IMG/VR virus record: IMGVR_UViG_3300030202_003452
Location: 1 to 64,000 of that record
Source: a virus
Direction: 5' to 3' (one strand)
DNA: 64,000 nt
A program made the position numbers and the translations under genes. The notes beneath the pieces were generated by a model that did no database searches, was not told where the DNA came from, and saw only the letters and a program-made list of their open reading frames with translations. Positions 9,380 through 18,146 of the stretch are shown here, one piece after another. The stretch's first letter is position 1. Each line of letters starts with the position of its first letter.

Positions 9380-10121
9380 TCATTTTAAAGTAATTATACC
9401 TCTGTATAATGTAGAAGATTGGATCGCAAAAACAATCAAGTCTGTACAGTTACAAAATTATGACAACTATGAGTGTATTTTGGTGGATGACATATCAACC
9501 GATAAAACATCAGAAGTTATTAAGGCAGCAATTGCTGGTGACGATAGATTTAAATTGGTTACAAATACAGAAAAATCATATGCCTTAAAAAATATACATG
9601 ACACGATACAGGAATTAAACCCTGACGATCAAGATATAATATTGACTTTGGATGGCGATGATTGGTTAGCCAGCAGACATGTGCTTTCAAAGATTAATGA
9701 AGTCTATAATGAGAGTGGTTGCTGGATGACTTATGGTTCCTATGTTGAACACCCTAGTAATGTAAAAGGACAGTTTAGCAGACAGATTCCGAAGTCAATA
9801 ATTTATTCAAACGCTTATCGAGAAAGTCCATGGTGTTCATCGCACTTGAGAACATTTAAGTGTGGTTTATGGAGAAAAATAAACAAAAAAGACTTAATCA
9901 ATGACGAGACTGGAAGGTTTGTGAAGGCTGCTTGGGACTTGGCATTTATGTTTCCAATGTTAGAGATGTCCGGTGAAAAAGCCGTATATGTGAAAGACAT
10001 TATGTATGTTTATAACAGAACTAATCCCCTAAATGAAGATAAAATTAACCACTCTGTCCAATTAGGCGAAGAAAGAATGATTAGGAATAGAAAGAAATAC
10101 AGTAAAGTTGATTCATTATGA
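9372..10121 (+). CDS. GT2-type (GT-A) glycosyltransferase
   Basis: 249 residues. VIIPLYNVEDWIAKTIKSVQ and ECILVDDISTDKT are the standard opening of family 2 transferases, with LDGDDW (Asp94, Asp96, Asp97) as the metal-binding DXD site. It is an inverting transferase by family; donor unknown. There is no membrane segment, so it is cytoplasmic. The start lies inside the end of the previous gene and its stop overlaps the start of the fucosyltransferase gene by 4 nt. Confidence 0.88.
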   Translation: MDNHFKVIIPLYNVEDWIAKTIKSVQLQNYDNYECILVDDISTDKTSEVIKAAIAGDDRFKLVTNTEKSYALKNIHDTIQELNPDDQDIILTLDGDDWLASRHVLSKINEVYNESGCWMTYGSYVEHPSNVKGQFSRQIPKSIIYSNAYRESPWCSSHLRTFKCGLWRKINKKDLINDETGRFVKAAWDLAFMFPMLEMSGEKAVYVKDIMYVYNRTNPLNEDKINHSVQLGEERMIRNRKKYSKVDSL

Positions 10122-10903
10122 TTTATGTGTCTTTAAAAGGAAGAATGTGCAACCAGATGTTCCAAATGGCAGCAGCAAAAGCATTATCTTTAGACAATAA
10201 TGCTGATTTTGTTTGTAGTAGTTACACTTCTGGTATTTCACCAACCAATTCAGAAACTACAAAGTACCGAATGACAATATTTGAAGATATAAAATTTGAA
10301 TCTTTTCCAAAGACAGGACTTACTGTACATCACGGATCACCAGACTTTTCTTATGAAAAAATAAACTACACTTCAAACATTTGTTTAGACGGATATTATC
10401 AAAGTGAAAAGTACTTTGTTCACCGAAAAGCAGAAATTAAAGATATGTTTGCGATCCCTGATAAAATTAACAACTTTATTTCTAGAAATTTCTCCAGCCT
10501 TCTGGAGAAGAATACTTGCGCAGTCCACATTAGGAGAGGAGACTACCTTAAATACAAAGAATACCACACCAACCTTGGAGAGGACTACTACAGTAAGTGC
10601 TTCTCTGCTTTTGAAAACACACATTATGTCTTCTTTAGTGATGATATAGAGTGGTGCAAGGAAAGGTTTAGTTATTTGGATGCGACATTTGTCAACACAG
10701 GTTTTGATGTAATTGATTTTTTTCTTATGAGTAAAATGAAAAACAACATCATTGCTAACTCTTCTTTTTCCTGGTGGGCAGCATGGTTAAATGAAAATGA
10801 AAACAAAAGAGTAATTGCTCCTGGAACTTGGTTTGGTCCAAAAAATAGCAATTTTAAAACTGAGGATATAATACCAAACGAATGGGAGATCATTAATGTA
10901 TGA
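10118..10903 (+). CDS. GT11 alpha-1,2-fucosyltransferase
   Basis: 261 residues. GRMCNQMFQMAAAKAL at the start and CAVHIRRGDYLK near residue 137 are the hallmark motifs of GT11 (GNQ/F and HXRRGDY, the GDP-fucose site). FFSDDIEWC and ANSSFSWWAAWLN complete the conserved set. It should transfer fucose from GDP-fucose to a hydroxyl at position 2 of a sugar. The donor can be made by the gmd and fcl products encoded 7-9 kb downstream in the same island. Overlaps the next gene by 8 nt. Confidence 0.92.
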   Translation: MIYVSLKGRMCNQMFQMAAAKALSLDNNADFVCSSYTSGISPTNSETTKYRMTIFEDIKFESFPKTGLTVHHGSPDFSYEKINYTSNICLDGYYQSEKYFVHRKAEIKDMFAIPDKINNFISRNFSSLLEKNTCAVHIRRGDYLKYKEYHTNLGEDYYSKCFSAFENTHYVFFSDDIEWCKERFSYLDATFVNTGFDVIDFFLMSKMKNNIIANSSFSWWAAWLNENENKRVIAPGTWFGPKNSNFKTEDIIPNEWEIINV

Positions 10904-11741
10904 AGTTAACCTTTGGGACAGCACCTTTGAGCATCTTAGGACTAAATCTGGCAATTTTTCTATGATTAAAGACAAGTCCAATAACCATTTCAGGTATTTA
11001 TATAGAAAAACTAATTTTGATGGTGTAACTATTTTCACTGATAATTTCTTAAACCCAGTGTACATTAAGTCAGTTAAGAGCAATATAAAGATTGGTTGGA
11101 TGATAGAGCGGCGTGAAGTTCACCAGCATGCATACGTGTTAGTGGACAAATACATTGATTTACTTGATGTTTTACTCACAAATGATACATCACTATTGCA
11201 GAAATACCCAGAAAAATGCAAATTTGTTCCATTTGGCGGTACATGGGTTGAGGAAAGCAACTATAAAATATTTGACAAGACAAAGGGTATTTCAATGGTT
11301 TATTCAAATAAAATTGGTGGCTTACAAGGTTGGAATCTAAGGCACCAAGTGGCTTCTGTGCTAAAGGGCAAAGTTGATTTGTTTGGAACTGGGGCGGATA
11401 AGTTTATTGAGAAAAAAGAAGAGGCCTTAACAGATTACAAATATTCGATTGTCATAGAAAACGTCAGGAAAGACAACTATTTTACAGAAAAATTATTGGA
11501 TTGTTTTGCCGTTGGTACGATTCCAATTTATTGGGGCTGTCCAAACATAGAAGAGTTTTTTGATCCACGAGGAATTATAACCTTTGAGACTGCTGATGAG
11601 TTATACAATATTATCAATGGAATCGAAGACACGAGACTAGAACAAGAAGCAATATTGCACAATCTAGAAGAATGCAAAAAATATGATGTTGTTGAGAACT
11701 GGATGTATGAAAATATACTAAAGGAGGCCCTTGATGGGTAA
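10896..11741 (+). CDS. GT10 alpha-1,3/1,4-fucosyltransferase
   Basis: 281 residues. The GT10 signature lies near residues 195-222: YFTEKLLDCFAVGTIPIYWG then CPNIEEFFDP, with IVIENVRKDNYF just before it. This is the GDP-fucose-binding region shared with bacterial and animal Lewis-type fucosyltransferases. Bacterial members often have a C-terminal heptad tail; none is seen here. It sits beside the GT11 enzyme, so the product could carry two differently linked fucoses. Confidence 0.9.
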   Translation: MYEVNLWDSTFEHLRTKSGNFSMIKDKSNNHFRYLYRKTNFDGVTIFTDNFLNPVYIKSVKSNIKIGWMIERREVHQHAYVLVDKYIDLLDVLLTNDTSLLQKYPEKCKFVPFGGTWVEESNYKIFDKTKGISMVYSNKIGGLQGWNLRHQVASVLKGKVDLFGTGADKFIEKKEEALTDYKYSIVIENVRKDNYFTEKLLDCFAVGTIPIYWGCPNIEEFFDPRGIITFETADELYNIINGIEDTRLEQEAILHNLEECKKYDVVENWMYENILKEALDG

Positions 11742-12564
11742 AATAATCAATATACCATTTGTAGATCCTCCAAGATGGCAATCCTCTACCTTAACACCTT
11801 CACAACAACTAGAGAGACTAGGACGGTCCGGAAGATTCGTTGGTGATTTTAAAGAGTACAACAGGGACGAGAATTTAGCACACTTATTGAAAGGCAAAAG
11901 AATTGCCTACGTGTGCCCTTCTCCTCACCTGAGGGGCTTAAACATGGGTGAGTATATAGATTCCCATGACTTGGTAATTAGAGTCAACCAGGCGTATCAT
12001 ATGCGTGAAAATGACTGGCAAGATTATGGCAAAAGAACAGATATTTTAATAAACTGTTTAAACATTCACAAAAGACGTGCTTTAGGTGCAAACATGGAAT
12101 TTGCAAATTCTCTAAAATACCTAATATGCTCCATGGTTAACGTACAAACGCTACCAGCAGTTAATCAATTCTTAAGTAAACTAGAAATACCAACCCACAA
12201 TGTTTGTGATGGTTATCTCTTCAAGATATTTGAGCAAGTCGGGACAACGTGTAACACAGGCTTGACAGGAATCATAACATTGCTAAATTATGATATTGAA
12301 AGTTTATATGTCACAGGAATGTCGTTTTTTAATATGAACAATTTTGGTAAAATATATAATGATACGTATCATGATGAGGCGGCCAAAAATAATAATTTCA
12401 CAAGCACCTCTAATAAGATGCCATCTAAGTCTGATCTTAGAATTGACATCCACCAGCAAGGTCCTCAAATAGAATATTTTAGAAAAATGCTTGATCATCA
12501 TTACTCAAAAAAACTGAAGGTCGATGATTATTTGATTAAAAACTTTAACTTGGAAGAAAAATGA
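11734..12564 (+). CDS. GT29 sialyltransferase-like protein
   Basis: 276 residues. The ATG at 11734 is chosen over the TTG at 11731 because AAGGAGG at 11721-11727 is better spaced. Residues about 56-105 match the sialylmotif L of GT29: MGEYIDSHDLVIRVNQ then YGKRTDILINCLN. Residues about 170-190 (CNTGLTGIITLLNY) match sialylmotif S. GT29 uses CMP-sialic acid in animals. It has no N-terminal membrane anchor, unlike the animal Golgi enzymes. The next gene encodes a CMP-sugar synthetase-like protein, which fits. The actual donor is unproven. Confidence 0.75.
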   Translation: MGKIINIPFVDPPRWQSSTLTPSQQLERLGRSGRFVGDFKEYNRDENLAHLLKGKRIAYVCPSPHLRGLNMGEYIDSHDLVIRVNQAYHMRENDWQDYGKRTDILINCLNIHKRRALGANMEFANSLKYLICSMVNVQTLPAVNQFLSKLEIPTHNVCDGYLFKIFEQVGTTCNTGLTGIITLLNYDIESLYVTGMSFFNMNNFGKIYNDTYHDEAAKNNNFTSTSNKMPSKSDLRIDIHQQGPQIEYFRKMLDHHYSKKLKVDDYLIKNFNLEEK

Positions 12565-13694
12565 ATAATATTGTAGCAATGATCCCCGCAAGATTAGGTA
12601 GTAAAAGAGTGCCTAAGAAAAACATAAGATTACTGAACAACAAGCCTTTGATACAGTATGTTATAGATGCTGCCAAAGATTCTGGTTGTTTTGATGCCAT
12701 TTATGTAAACTCAGAATCAGAAATTCTTAAAGAGATCGCTGAGATATCAGGTGTAAAATTTTTTAAGAGATCACCCTACATGGCTTCTGATGCAGCCACC
12801 AATGATGAATTTATGCTTGAGTTTTTAGAAAACGTAGCATGCGACATAGTAATTCAAATTTTACCCACTTCTCCTTTCATCACCCCTGAGGAGATAAGGT
12901 GTTTTGTTAATGAAATTGTTGACAACAAACTTGATACACTAATATCCGTATCAAGTCAGCAAATAGAATGTGTTTATAATAATGATCCGATTAATTTTGA
13001 TCCCACAAAGATAAGCCCTCCTTCGCAAGAAGTAACACCAGTTCATCCTTACGCTTGTTCTTTAATGGGCTGGAGATCTGAAAATTATGTTTCCAACATG
13101 AATGAGTACTCTGCCGCTTACCACGGTGGGCTAGGCAAGAAAGGCTTTTTTGAACTCAAGGGGTATTCAACCATTGATATAGACAATGAAGAAGATTTCC
13201 AACTGGCAGAAGTTGTTTCTAGACATCTATCTAAGAACGACTCGTTCAAGCCACAATTCTATGGAGCCGAACATTCTGAGGTTGATGTCCCCTCTATCCT
13301 AGCAAAAGACGGCGTTATGTACAATAACTTGCATGAATGTAATAAAGAGATTGTAAACATCAATTCTATTCGGGCCGCGAATGATGACTCCAAGAGTTGG
13401 AGCCACCGAGTAGTAAATACCGAGAACAACAGTGCAACAATTATTCATCAACAACCCGGTGAGGGTAATCGACGACACTACCACCCCAGTTGGAATGAAT
13501 GGTGGTATATTATTGATGGCGAGTGGGAGTGGGAGATTGACGGTGTTATTAAGAAAATTAAAAAAGATGACATAGTTTTTATTGGAAAAGGTATCCCACA
13601 TAGAATTCAGGCGGTAGGTAACAAGCCGGCGATTAGATTAGCAGTTAGTAGAGAAGATGTTGCTCATGTCTACCCAGATGGAGACAGTTCATAA
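12561..13694 (+). CDS. CMP-sugar (NeuA/KdsB-like) cytidylyltransferase fused to a cupin
   Basis: 377 residues. The first 230 residues are a cytidylyltransferase: MIPARLGSKRVPKKNI is the nucleotide loop, and DIDNEEDFQLAE is the usual end of the domain. The C-terminal part is a cupin with motif GX5HXHX4EX6G (Gly300, His306, His308, Glu313, Gly320) and a second His in GKGIPHRI. Members activate 3-deoxy-2-ulosonic acids such as sialic acids or Kdo with CTP. The cupin could epimerise or otherwise change the sugar, or only bind it. No sialic acid synthase (NeuB) is in the window. Overlaps the GT29 gene by 4 nt and the SDR gene by one base. Confidence 0.85.
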   Translation: MNNIVAMIPARLGSKRVPKKNIRLLNNKPLIQYVIDAAKDSGCFDAIYVNSESEILKEIAEISGVKFFKRSPYMASDAATNDEFMLEFLENVACDIVIQILPTSPFITPEEIRCFVNEIVDNKLDTLISVSSQQIECVYNNDPINFDPTKISPPSQEVTPVHPYACSLMGWRSENYVSNMNEYSAAYHGGLGKKGFFELKGYSTIDIDNEEDFQLAEVVSRHLSKNDSFKPQFYGAEHSEVDVPSILAKDGVMYNNLHECNKEIVNINSIRAANDDSKSWSHRVVNTENNSATIIHQQPGEGNRRHYHPSWNEWWYIIDGEWEWEIDGVIKKIKKDDIVFIGKGIPHRIQAVGNKPAIRLAVSREDVAHVYPDGDSS

Positions 13695-14419
13695 TGAAAA
13701 TTGATTTTAAAAATCAGACAGTCTTGGTAACAGGGGCCACCAGAGGAATAGGTAGGCAAATTGCCGAGGATATGTTTCACGCTGGTGCAAACATTATAGC
13801 AACAGGCACCAGTGATCTTTCTTTAAATCAACTAAATGATGGTTTTGAAAAATACCCTGTTGATTTTTTAGATTCACAATCAGTAGATAACTTTATTAGT
13901 TTCCTCTCAAATAAAAAGATTGATGTGTGTATTAACAATGCAGGTATCAATAAGATTGCATCAATTGGTGATGTACAACAAGAAGACTGGGATGCCATAA
14001 TTAAAGTAAATTTGACAACACCATTCAGAATAATAAAAACAATCTCAAATACAATGAAGAGACATAACTATGGAAGAATAGTAAACATTTCATCTATTTG
14101 GGGTACAATAAGCAAGGAATATAGAGCATCATATTCCTCTAGTAAATTTGGCCTTGTAGGCCTATCGCTTTCAGCAGCCGCAGAGTTGGCAAAATATGAT
14201 GTCCTTGTTAACACGGTGTCTCCTGGCTTTACATTAACTGATCTAACAAGAGAAGTTCTGGGTGAAACAGAGATGGTTAAAATTGCAAAAACCATACCAA
14301 TTGGCCGGATGGCAACACCAAGTGATATTTCAAAAGTGGTTATGTTTATGGCTAGTAATCAAAATAATTATATTTCTGGGCAAAACATCGTAGTGGACGG
14401 GGGATTTACAAATGTATAA
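13694..14419 (+). CDS. Short-chain dehydrogenase/reductase
   Basis: 241 residues, a classical SDR: GATRGIG (residues 14-20) binds NAD(P), NNAG follows, and the catalytic YSSSK has Tyr147 and Lys151. It ends with GQNIVVDGG, the common C-terminal motif. It resembles 3-oxoacyl-ACP reductases (FabG), but its place between a cytidylyltransferase and a sugar cyclase argues that it oxidises or reduces a sugar or cyclitol. It overlaps the next gene by 8 nt. Confidence 0.88.
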   Translation: MKIDFKNQTVLVTGATRGIGRQIAEDMFHAGANIIATGTSDLSLNQLNDGFEKYPVDFLDSQSVDNFISFLSNKKIDVCINNAGINKIASIGDVQQEDWDAIIKVNLTTPFRIIKTISNTMKRHNYGRIVNISSIWGTISKEYRASYSSSKFGLVGLSLSAAAELAKYDVLVNTVSPGFTLTDLTREVLGETEMVKIAKTIPIGRMATPSDISKVVMFMASNQNNYISGQNIVVDGGFTNV

Positions 14420-15467
14420 TATGAAAATTTCCTCATATAGAAGAGAATACGAAGTTAATTTTTACGATTCAGAAGTAAATTTAAACCGATGGGCAGATGA
14501 CTCTTATGTTCTAATTGATTCTACTGTTAACGAGTTGTACCCGCATCTCACATCAGGCTTCAAGACAGAAAAAGTCATCATTATAGAAGCCACAGAGGAC
14601 AATAAATCATTGCCTTTTTGTCAAGACTTAATTGGTCTTTTAATTAACAAGGGTGTGAAGAAAAACCATAAACTAATCGCCGTTGGCGGAGGAATTATAC
14701 AGGACATAACAGGATTTATTTCATCTGTCTTGTATAGAGGTATAGAGTGGGTCTTTTACCCCACCACATTGTTATCTCAATCGGACAGTTGCATAGGAAG
14801 CAAGACATCAATTAACTTTTTAAATGTCAAGAATTCTATCGGGACTTTTTATCCACCAAGAGAAATTATTTGCTGCACAAAGTTCCTGAAAACACTAAGT
14901 GACTCTGAGATTAAATCAGGCATTGGAGAGATGCTTCATTACTACATTTATGATGGCAACTCTATGGCGTTAAAAATCAAAGAAGAATACGAAAGTCTTT
15001 TCACAGACCGATCTTCTTTGATGCCGTATGTTAGAGAAAGTCTGTCAATAAAGAAAAAATTAATTGAAATAGATGAGTTTGATACGAACCTAAGGAGGGT
15101 CTTTAATTATGGCCACACTTTTGGTCATGCAATTGAGACTCTTAGCAACTACAGCATCCCTCATGGCCAAGCAGTGACTCTAGGGATGGATTTGGCCAAC
15201 TATGTTTCTTGGAAACTAGGTTTTTTATCTTTTGAGAGATATAAATTTATGAATCAAATCCTGTTTAAAAATATACCAGAGTTTTTGATAACAAAAGATG
15301 AGATTGATGAATACATGGAGTATTTGTCGAAGGATAAGAAAAATATAGAAAAAACAATTGTTTGTATATTGGCATCTGATTTTGGAGATCTATTCGTTCA
15401 TCAAGTGCAAAACAAGAGCGAATTGCAAAATCTAATATTAGAATATTTTATTGGGGATAGAGTATGA
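14412..15467 (+). CDS. Sugar-phosphate cyclase of the 3-dehydroquinate synthase family
   Basis: 351 residues. VGGGIIQDITGF (Gly92-94) binds NAD; PTTLLSQSDSCIGSKTSIN is the substrate loop; Glu173, His235 (GHTFGH) and His251 (PHGQAV) match the three zinc ligands of AroB. Two places differ from AroB: the substrate loop has GSKT instead of GGKT, and His176 replaces the Lys found three residues after the zinc-binding Glu. The family also contains 2-deoxy-scyllo-inosose and 2-epi-5-epi-valiolone synthases. Given its neighbours I infer a sugar cyclase, not shikimate synthesis. No other shikimate gene is present. Overlaps the aminotransferase gene by 4 nt. Confidence 0.85.
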   Translation: MYNMKISSYRREYEVNFYDSEVNLNRWADDSYVLIDSTVNELYPHLTSGFKTEKVIIIEATEDNKSLPFCQDLIGLLINKGVKKNHKLIAVGGGIIQDITGFISSVLYRGIEWVFYPTTLLSQSDSCIGSKTSINFLNVKNSIGTFYPPREIICCTKFLKTLSDSEIKSGIGEMLHYYIYDGNSMALKIKEEYESLFTDRSSLMPYVRESLSIKKKLIEIDEFDTNLRRVFNYGHTFGHAIETLSNYSIPHGQAVTLGMDLANYVSWKLGFLSFERYKFMNQILFKNIPEFLITKDEIDEYMEYLSKDKKNIEKTIVCILASDFGDLFVHQVQNKSELQNLILEYFIGDRV

Positions 15468-16636
15468 TAAGTTTAGCCAGAAACAGTAAATTCAATATTA
15501 ACGTTAACTTCTCTAAATCAAAAGGGTCTTATCTTTATGACAACAATACGGAGAGAAGATATTTAGATTTTTTTGGAATGTATGCATCTCTTCCACTAGG
15601 TTATAACCATGATATTTTTCTTTCTGAAGAATTCAGGGATGAGATTTTAGCAGCCTCTACATTTAAGATAAATAATTGCGAGTTTGTTTCTAATGAAACT
15701 TTAGGTTTCGATAAAGAGTTTAGACAGTTTACAGGTAATGGTATTTACGATAACTATCACTATACTTGTACGGGTGCATTGGCAGTTGAAGCCGCAATAA
15801 AGACTTGCATACATCGATCTGGCTATAAAAAGCCAAACATAGTATCTTTTAGAAATAGTTTTCATGGGATAAACAGTTTTGGTTCTTTTGTGACTGATCA
15901 TTTCTGGCCTGCCAGTAATAAATTAGACGGTCTCCCAGAAACTTTTTCAACAAAACTAAATTGTGATTTGAGAGAGATTGAGTCTTATTTGCATAAAAAT
16001 TTTGTAACTTGTGTTTTAGTAGAACCAATACAGTGTAGCGCAGGAGATATACATCAAGACATTATTTTCTTTACAGGATTGAGGCGCCTTTGTGATAAAT
16101 ACGATGTTCCTTTAGTGTTTGATGAAATACAAGTAGGTTTCGGTAGCACCGGTAAACTTTGGTTTTATGAGCACACTGGTATAGTCCCTGACATTGTAAT
16201 TTTTGGCAAAAAAACACAATTATCTGGCATTATGGTAAACGATAAATGTAATAAAATATTTGACAAAAGTAACATCACTAGGTTACAAGTAACTTGGGAC
16301 GGTGATGCGGTAGACATGATAAGATGCAAATATATAATGAGGGCATACAAAAAATATGAAATCATTGAAAAGGTTGCTGAAAAGAGTGAATACTTAATCA
16401 ATAACTTAAACAAGACAAAGAGACTTTTAAACTTGAGATCGTCCGGGCTAATTATGGCGTTTGATTTAGTAAACACAAAGGAAAGGGATGAATTGGTAAG
16501 CAAATTGTATCAAAATGGATTGATTTGCAACAAGACTGGTGAAAAATCGGTTAGGTTGAGACCAAATTTGGCAATTTCTTACGATGAAATAGAACAATTT
16601 ATATCTATTATTAACAAAACATGTGGAGGTTTATAA
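15464..16636 (+). CDS. Class III PLP aminotransferase, lysine 6-transaminase-like
   Basis: 390 residues. EPIQCSAGD and VFDEIQVGFGSTGKLW are the class III PLP-binding segments, and IFGKKTQLSGIMV (Lys249/Lys250) holds the Schiff-base lysine. The FGKKTQ form is typical of L-lysine 6-transaminases. Next to the cyclase and SDR genes, a role adding an amino group to a ketone or aldehyde sugar or cyclitol is plausible; use of lysine as amino donor is possible. Its stop shares one base with the ATG of the SIS gene. Confidence 0.82.
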   Translation: MISLARNSKFNINVNFSKSKGSYLYDNNTERRYLDFFGMYASLPLGYNHDIFLSEEFRDEILAASTFKINNCEFVSNETLGFDKEFRQFTGNGIYDNYHYTCTGALAVEAAIKTCIHRSGYKKPNIVSFRNSFHGINSFGSFVTDHFWPASNKLDGLPETFSTKLNCDLREIESYLHKNFVTCVLVEPIQCSAGDIHQDIIFFTGLRRLCDKYDVPLVFDEIQVGFGSTGKLWFYEHTGIVPDIVIFGKKTQLSGIMVNDKCNKIFDKSNITRLQVTWDGDAVDMIRCKYIMRAYKKYEIIEKVAEKSEYLINNLNKTKRLLNLRSSGLIMAFDLVNTKERDELVSKLYQNGLICNKTGEKSVRLRPNLAISYDEIEQFISIINKTCGGL

Positions 16637-17217
16637 TGTTGATAGATTTTGAAAATATACAAGAAAAGTGTAACCAGGCTTCTTCTTCAGAAGAGTATCA
16701 AAAATTAATTGATAAAGTAAATGGAGCCAAGAAGATTTACTTGGTTGGAAATGGTGGTCTTCATTTTGTGGCATGTCATATGTCAACTGATATGTCTAGG
16801 CTAATACCAGATAAATCCGTGTACTCGTTTGATAGTGTGGGGTTCATTACCTCAAATGCAAATGACCATGGATTTGAGCAACTTTTCATTAGATGGTTGG
16901 AAAGCATAGCGACAATCGAAAACCCAGAAGACTGCTTGGTTATAGGCCTATCTTGCTCTGGTAATTCTTCCAATGTTATTAATGCCCTACACTGGGCAGA
17001 TAATCGTGGCATGGGAACATTTCTAATTAGCGGTGAAACTTCTGAAAACTTACAAGACAACATTGACGAACTATCAATAAAATGTAAGTATTTTCATACT
17101 GTTGAGGTCTCAATTATGATGATTTTTTACGATCTGATCCATAGAACTGGTAATCGATGCCCTTCAATTAGAGACGAAAAAATTAGAATGGTAGATTCTC
17201 CTTTGAGGGCGAAATGA
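16636..17217 (+). CDS. SIS-domain sugar-phosphate isomerase, GmhA-like
   Basis: 193 residues from ATG 16636, with TGGAGG at 16624-16629; the in-frame ATG at 16621 lies upstream of that site and is rejected. VGNGGLHFVACHMSTDM and GLSCSGNSSNVINALHWA are the two sugar-phosphate loops of GmhA-type phosphoheptose isomerases. In GmhA the first loop is usually GNGGS; here the Ser is Leu, so substrate or activity may differ. GmhA acts on sedoheptulose 7-phosphate, the same compound used by valiolone-type cyclases, which makes its place in this module notable. Overlaps fcl by 4 nt (ATGA). Confidence 0.8.
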   Translation: MLIDFENIQEKCNQASSSEEYQKLIDKVNGAKKIYLVGNGGLHFVACHMSTDMSRLIPDKSVYSFDSVGFITSNANDHGFEQLFIRWLESIATIENPEDCLVIGLSCSGNSSNVINALHWADNRGMGTFLISGETSENLQDNIDELSIKCKYFHTVEVSIMMIFYDLIHRTGNRCPSIRDEKIRMVDSPLRAK

Positions 17218-18125
17218 GCAAGTATAATAGTGTTCTAGTAACTGGAGGTTCTGGTTTTGTTGGCAAACGTTTAAAACATTTCAGACCAGATTGGAACTAT
17301 TGTTCTTCAAAAGATTGTAATCTACTAAGTATAGATTCCACAATTAATTATTTAGAACAGACCAAGCCTAATGCAATAGTGCATTTGGCTGCTAGAGTTG
17401 GTGGAATAAAAGACAATAAAGAAAACCAGGCAGAATTTTTTTATGAAAATACCGTTATAAACACCAATCTTTTACATGCGGCTCATTTATGTGGCGTGAA
17501 AAGAGTTTTATCATCACTTAGCACCTGTGCCTTCCCAGACGAAGGTATGTCTTACCCTTTTTCTGAGTCTGATTTGTTTTTAGGCCCACCCGCCGAAACA
17601 AACTTTTCATATGGATATACGAAAAGAGCGTTACATGTTCAGTCAATTTCATATAGAGAGCAATATGGCTTAAATTATTCAACTTTTAGTCCATCCAACA
17701 TATACGGTATTGGTGATTATTTTGGAACAATGTCCTCGCATTTTGTAGCCTCTTTGATCCATAAAGTAGCAGTCTGCAAAACAGGAGAGACATTGACCTT
17801 CTGGGGAACTGGGAGACCTTTAAGGCAACAGTTGTATGTTGATGATTTGTGCAGAATAATACCTATGCTGCTAGAAAAACATAACACTAGAATCCCTATT
17901 ATTGTAGCCCCAAATGAAAATTTATCAATATCTGAAATGTGTAGAATATTAGAGAAAAATATAGACAAAGAGGTTGATTTTAGATTCAATGGTATGCTAG
18001 ACGGTCAGTTTAGAAAAGACGGCAGCAATGATCAGTTAAAAAAACTCATTGGAGACTTTGAATTCACAAGTTTTAGCGAGGGGGTTAAAAAAACTTACAA
18101 TTCATACATAAAAACACTTGACTAA
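17214..18125 (+). CDS. fcl: GDP-L-fucose synthase (GDP-4-keto-6-deoxymannose epimerase/reductase)
   Basis: 303 residues, extended SDR. VTGGSGFVG binds NADP; HLAARVGGI, STCAFPDE and YGYTK (Tyr133, Lys137) follow the order of Fcl/WcaG, including the Ser-Thr-Cys segment that carries the catalytic Ser and Cys. It converts the Gmd product to GDP-L-fucose. The related ColC of the colitose pathway has the same fold, so after a ColD step it could also serve that branch. It precedes the promoter at 18118, which overlaps its last codons. Confidence 0.88.
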   Translation: MSKYNSVLVTGGSGFVGKRLKHFRPDWNYCSSKDCNLLSIDSTINYLEQTKPNAIVHLAARVGGIKDNKENQAEFFYENTVINTNLLHAAHLCGVKRVLSSLSTCAFPDEGMSYPFSESDLFLGPPAETNFSYGYTKRALHVQSISYREQYGLNYSTFSPSNIYGIGDYFGTMSSHFVASLIHKVAVCKTGETLTFWGTGRPLRQQLYVDDLCRIIPMLLEKHNTRIPIIVAPNENLSISEMCRILEKNIDKEVDFRFNGMLDGQFRKDGSNDQLKKLIGDFEFTSFSEGVKKTYNSYIKTLD

Positions 18126-18146
18126 CTTGTGAAAACGGGTTATAAT
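18118..18146 (+). promoter_or_regulatory. Internal sigma-70-like promoter in the glycan island
   Basis: TTGACT (18118-18123), 17-bp spacer, perfect TATAAT (18141-18146). The first 12 bases match the promoter at 4480. The leader carries a T-run and GGAG (18165-18168) before the ATG at 18174. All genes from here to the late sigma factor are nearly contiguous, so this promoter may drive them all. Confidence 0.75.

Noticed and set aside
14412-15467. Ordinary aroB of the shikimate pathway
   Set aside because: No other shikimate gene is present, the neighbours are sugar enzymes, and two active-site positions differ from AroB.
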